Below are positions 14,889 through 17,253 of a stretch of 17,253 nucleotides of DNA, piece after piece. The notes below the pieces were generated by a model. It was not told where the DNA came from, ran no database searches, and worked only from the letters and a program-made list of their open reading frames with translations. The translations under genes were made by a program, and so were the position numbers. Source of the stretch: Pseudomonadota bacterium (GTDB lineage: Bacteria; Pseudomonadota; Alphaproteobacteria; Acetobacterales; Acetobacteraceae); the NCBI GenBank assembly GCA_021828605.1, contig JAJZEG010000095.1, positions 1 to 17,253 on the forward strand, in the 5' to 3' direction. Each line of letters opens with the position of its first letter. The stretch's first letter is position 1.

Positions 14889-16709
14889 ATGATCGAGACC
14901 CTGGTTGCTCTCCTCGCCGCGACGGTGGTGATGGTGCCCATCGCCCGGCGCCTCGGTGTTGGCAGCATCGTTGGGTATCTGGTCGCGGGCCTCGCCATCG
15001 GGCCGGATGGCTTGCGGCTGGTCACCGGCGTCGCCCATATCAAGAATCTGGCCGAACTCGGCGTGATTATGCTGCTGTTTCTGATCGGCCTCGAAATCCG
15101 CCCGCACCGGCTCTGGATTTTGCGCAAAACCATTTTCGGCCTCGGATTAGGCCAAATGCTGCCGAGTGCGGCGGTGTTAACTTTGCTCGTCCACGCTGCC
15201 GGACTTGGCTGGTCCGCCGCCATTGTGCTCGGCCTCGGACTCTCCCTCTCCTCGACCGCCATCGTCCTGCCAATGCTCAGCGAGTATAATTTGCTCAGCG
15301 CCGCCTCCGGGCGCGATGCGTTCGCCGTTCTGCTGTTCCAGGACATGGCGTTCATCCCGCTGGTCGCAATTATTCCCCTCTTTGCGTCGCTTCATCTGAG
15401 CGCCCACGTTGCCGCTTCGCTGCATGGCGCCTTGCCAGCCCATGTGCCCTGGTTTCGGGTCGGACGCGCCCTGATCGCGGTGTTCGCGATCCTGGCTGCC
15501 GGGATTTATTTAGTGGAGCGGATCTTTCGGCTGATCGGCGGCACGCGCAGCCCGGAAGTGTTCACCGCCATGACCTTGCTGATTGTGCTGGGCACGGCTT
15601 CACTCGCCCATTGGGCGGGGCTATCGGCGTCGCTCGGGGCGTTCATGGCCGGGGTGCTGCTGTCGGATTCGGCGTTCCGCCACGCGATTCAAGCCGATAT
15701 CGAGCCGTTCAAAGGCTTGCTACTCGGGTTTTTCTTTATCTCCATCGGCATGTCGGTCGATGGGTCGAGTCTGATCACCCATCCATTGACCATTCTCGCC
15801 GCCGTGCTCGCGACTCTGGCCGTTAAAATCGCGGTTGGATTTGTGGTATCGTTCATCAAGCGCCGCAGCGCGCTCACCGCCCTTCGCTTCGCCATCGCTT
15901 TACCCGAAGGCAGCGAGTTCAGCTTCGTGCTGTTCGCCGCCGCCGTGACGGCGGGGGCGTTGACCCGGGCCCAGGCAGGATTTGCCACCCTGACCGTTGC
16001 TCTCACGATGCTGGTGGTGCCGCTTTTATTCGCAGCCTTCGAGCGCTGGGCGATCCCGGCATTAACCCAGCGTCGCATCGAAGCCGCGCCGATCATGACC
16101 CCGGATCAGCCGACCGCCGTGCTGATCGCCGGATTCGGTCGGGTCGGGCAAATTATCGGCCGCTTGCTCACATTGCGCAAAATTCCGTTCACCGCCCTTG
16201 ATCAAAATGCTGGTCATGTCAGTTTCGTGCGCCGGTTCGGGGCTCGTGCCTATTTTGGCGACCCGACCCGCCTGACCGTTTTGCGCGCAGCCGGTGCCGA
16301 GCAGGCCAAAATCCTGATCATCGCTCTGGATGATGCCGAGGCCAGCCTGAAACTCGCTGAACTCGCGCGCCGCCAATTACCGCATCTGACCATTTTGGCG
16401 CGCGCCCGTGATCGCCGTCACGCTCAGGCGCTGATGGATCTTGGCATTACGCTGATTGTCCGGGAAACCTTGCTGTCCAGCCTGAAACTCGGCGAACTGG
16501 CCCTCGCCGCGCTCAATATCGACCCTGCCGCCGCCGCCGCCGCCACGGCGCGTTTCGCGGCCCATGACGAAGCCCTGCTGCGCGAGACGCTCAATTATGC
16601 GGGCGACCCCTCGCGGGTGGCGGCAACGCAGCAGCAAAGCATCAGCGATTTGCAGGAGTTGTTTGAAGCCGATCACCGCAGCCCGCTGTCAGCCGATCGC
16701 CGCCCCTAA
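14889..16709 (+). CDS. Kef-type cation:proton antiporter (CPA2) with RCK domain
   Basis: A 606-residue CPA2-family antiporter. Residues 1 to about 390 form a twelve- or thirteen-helix membrane domain with GYLVAGLAIGPDG (29-41), LFLIGLEI (63-70), LSSTAIVLPML (120-130) and the FQD motif (150-152) of KefB/KefC-like transporters. A cytosolic RCK/TrkA-N Rossmann domain follows, with IAGFGRVGQ near 413-421, binding NAD(H)-type nucleotide that gates transport. The tail after about 530 is Ala-rich. K+ or Na+ exchange for H+ is the likely activity. It starts ten bases after the second chrA gene and is probably in the same operon. Its last 21 bases overlap the convergent end of cinA. The KefB/KefC identity cannot be separated from other CPA2 members. 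Confidence 0.9.
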   Translation: MIETLVALLAATVVMVPIARRLGVGSIVGYLVAGLAIGPDGLRLVTGVAHIKNLAELGVIMLLFLIGLEIRPHRLWILRKTIFGLGLGQMLPSAAVLTLLVHAAGLGWSAAIVLGLGLSLSSTAIVLPMLSEYNLLSAASGRDAFAVLLFQDMAFIPLVAIIPLFASLHLSAHVAASLHGALPAHVPWFRVGRALIAVFAILAAGIYLVERIFRLIGGTRSPEVFTAMTLLIVLGTASLAHWAGLSASLGAFMAGVLLSDSAFRHAIQADIEPFKGLLLGFFFISIGMSVDGSSLITHPLTILAAVLATLAVKIAVGFVVSFIKRRSALTALRFAIALPEGSEFSFVLFAAAVTAGALTRAQAGFATLTVALTMLVVPLLFAAFERWAIPALTQRRIEAAPIMTPDQPTAVLIAGFGRVGQIIGRLLTLRKIPFTALDQNAGHVSFVRRFGARAYFGDPTRLTVLRAAGAEQAKILIIALDDAEASLKLAELARRQLPHLTILARARDRRHAQALMDLGITLIVRETLLSSLKLGELALAALNIDPAAAAAATARFAAHDEALLRETLNYAGDPSRVAATQQQSISDLQELFEADHRSPLSADRRP

Positions 16710-17168
16710 CAAAATTAACGCGTGAGCAACGGTTTGTGCCCGCACGCTCGCCCGGTCGCCCGCGAACACTAGAAGCTCGGCGCGCAGGTCGGTGCGGGTG
16801 GCCAGGCCAAACCACACCGTGCCGACCGGTTTCGTGGCTGATCCGCCGTCAGGCCCGGCAATGCCGGTCACCGCGACCGCAATATCCGCACCCGACCGCC
16901 TGCGCGCCCCATCGGCCATCGCGCGCGCCACCGCCTCACTCACCGCGCCATCCGTTGCAATTAAAGCAGGCCGGACCGCCAACATATCGGTTTTCGCGGC
17001 ATCGGCGTAACTCACGAAACCATAACCAAACATCGCCGATGAACCGGCAATATCGGTGATCGCGGCGGCAATCATTCCGCCGGTACAGCTCTCGGCGGTG
17101 GCGATCATCACGCCCGCAGCGCGCGCCCGCGCGACCAATTCAGCGGCTAAATCAGTCACATGACCCAT
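16689..17168 (-). CDS. CinA C-terminal domain protein (PncC-type NMN amidohydrolase)
   Basis: A 159-residue stand-alone CinA C-terminal domain. The family motifs TAESCTGG (24-31) and VTGIAGPDGGS with KPVGTVW are intact, including the serine used in the nicotinamide mononucleotide deamidase (PncC) reaction, which recycles NMN to NaMN in NAD metabolism. The N-terminal molybdopterin-like domain of full-length CinA is absent, as is usual for this short form. The frame opens with an ATG at 17168, but a GTG at 17159 overlaps the pgpA stop in a GTGA arrangement and is an equally good start. It is the second gene of a pgpA-cinA minus operon and converges with the antiporter gene, overlapping it by 21 bases. 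Confidence 0.9.
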   Translation of the reverse strand: MGHVTDLAAELVARARAAGVMIATAESCTGGMIAAAITDIAGSSAMFGYGFVSYADAAKTDMLAVRPALIATDGAVSEAVARAMADGARRRSGADIAVAVTGIAGPDGGSATKPVGTVWFGLATRTDLRAELLVFAGDRASVRAQTVAHALILLGAAIG

Positions 17169-17253
17169 CGCAACACCAGGAGCGAAAGCGCCGCGAGCAG
17201 CCCCGCGATCCAGTCATCGGCCATGATCCCGAGCGCATCATGCCGCGCATCGG
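17156..17253 (-). CDS. pgpA: PgpA, phosphatidylglycerophosphatase A (C-terminal fragment)
   Basis: Only the last 31 residues are in the window; the gene continues past the right edge. The visible part, HDALGIMADDWIAGLLAAL followed by a short hydrophobic tail and a TGA stop, matches the C-terminal GVMxDDxxAG motif and last membrane helix of PgpA, which dephosphorylates phosphatidylglycerophosphate in phospholipid synthesis. Linkage to cinA is a common arrangement and supports the call. The stop overlaps the start region of cinA by about 4 to 13 bases, depending on the cinA start chosen. Confidence 0.75.
   Translation of the reverse strand, partial: DARHDALGIMADDWIAGLLAALSLLVLRWVM

Overview
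The window looks like chromosomal DNA from an alphaproteobacterium, most likely an acidophile-type member of the Acetobacteraceae or a close relative. This rests on moderately high GC, alphaproteobacterial-type DnaK, DnaJ and GrpE sequences, split short ChrA proteins, a stand-alone CinA C-terminal domain next to pgpA, and dense gene packing. The genus cannot be fixed from the sequence alone. I see no insertion sequence, prophage, CRISPR array, tRNA or rRNA. No gap without a gene exceeds about 205 bases.

Layout. Bases 1-204 hold no gene I can support. Bases 205-3472 are a tight three-gene minus-strand operon: a polytopic O-antigen-ligase-like protein, an exported YVTN-type beta-propeller and a fatty acid hydroxylase/sterol desaturase family enzyme. 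Together they suggest an envelope lipid or glycan function. Divergent from it, 3595-8313 is the heat-shock chaperone block on the plus strand: an alpha/beta hydrolase (YbfF/ABHD11 type), grpE, dnaK and dnaJ. Its intergenic regions contain several strong inverted repeats, but there is no hrcA or CIRCE element. Next come a glycine-zipper lipoprotein (8440-8994) and a TonB-like energy transducer (about 9001-9918).

Bases 9979-13095 (minus strand) hold a phosphate uptake operon, pstS-pstC-pstA. It has a strong hairpin terminator/attenuator between pstS and pstC and PhoB-box-like repeats upstream of pstS. The usual pstB and phoU do not follow pstA; a convergent gene does. A small two-TM membrane protein of unknown function (13247-13750, minus) lies upstream and is divergent from a plus-strand cluster of two half-size chromate transporter (ChrA) genes and a Kef-type cation/proton antiporter with an RCK nucleotide-binding domain (13815-16709). 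The window closes with pgpA (partial) and cinA (pncC type) on the minus strand. cinA converges on and slightly overlaps the antiporter gene.

How the genes work together: GrpE, DnaK and DnaJ form one Hsp70 cycle. PstS, PstC and PstA form the binding and membrane parts of one ABC importer and need an ATPase encoded elsewhere. The two ChrA halves should make one transporter. Most of the window is conserved housekeeping. The items most worth a second look are the regulatory hairpins and inverted repeats around dnaK, dnaJ and pstS-pstC, the missing pstB-phoU, and the ChrA-ChrA-Kef operon. I did not find convincing evidence of a wholly new defence or mobile system.
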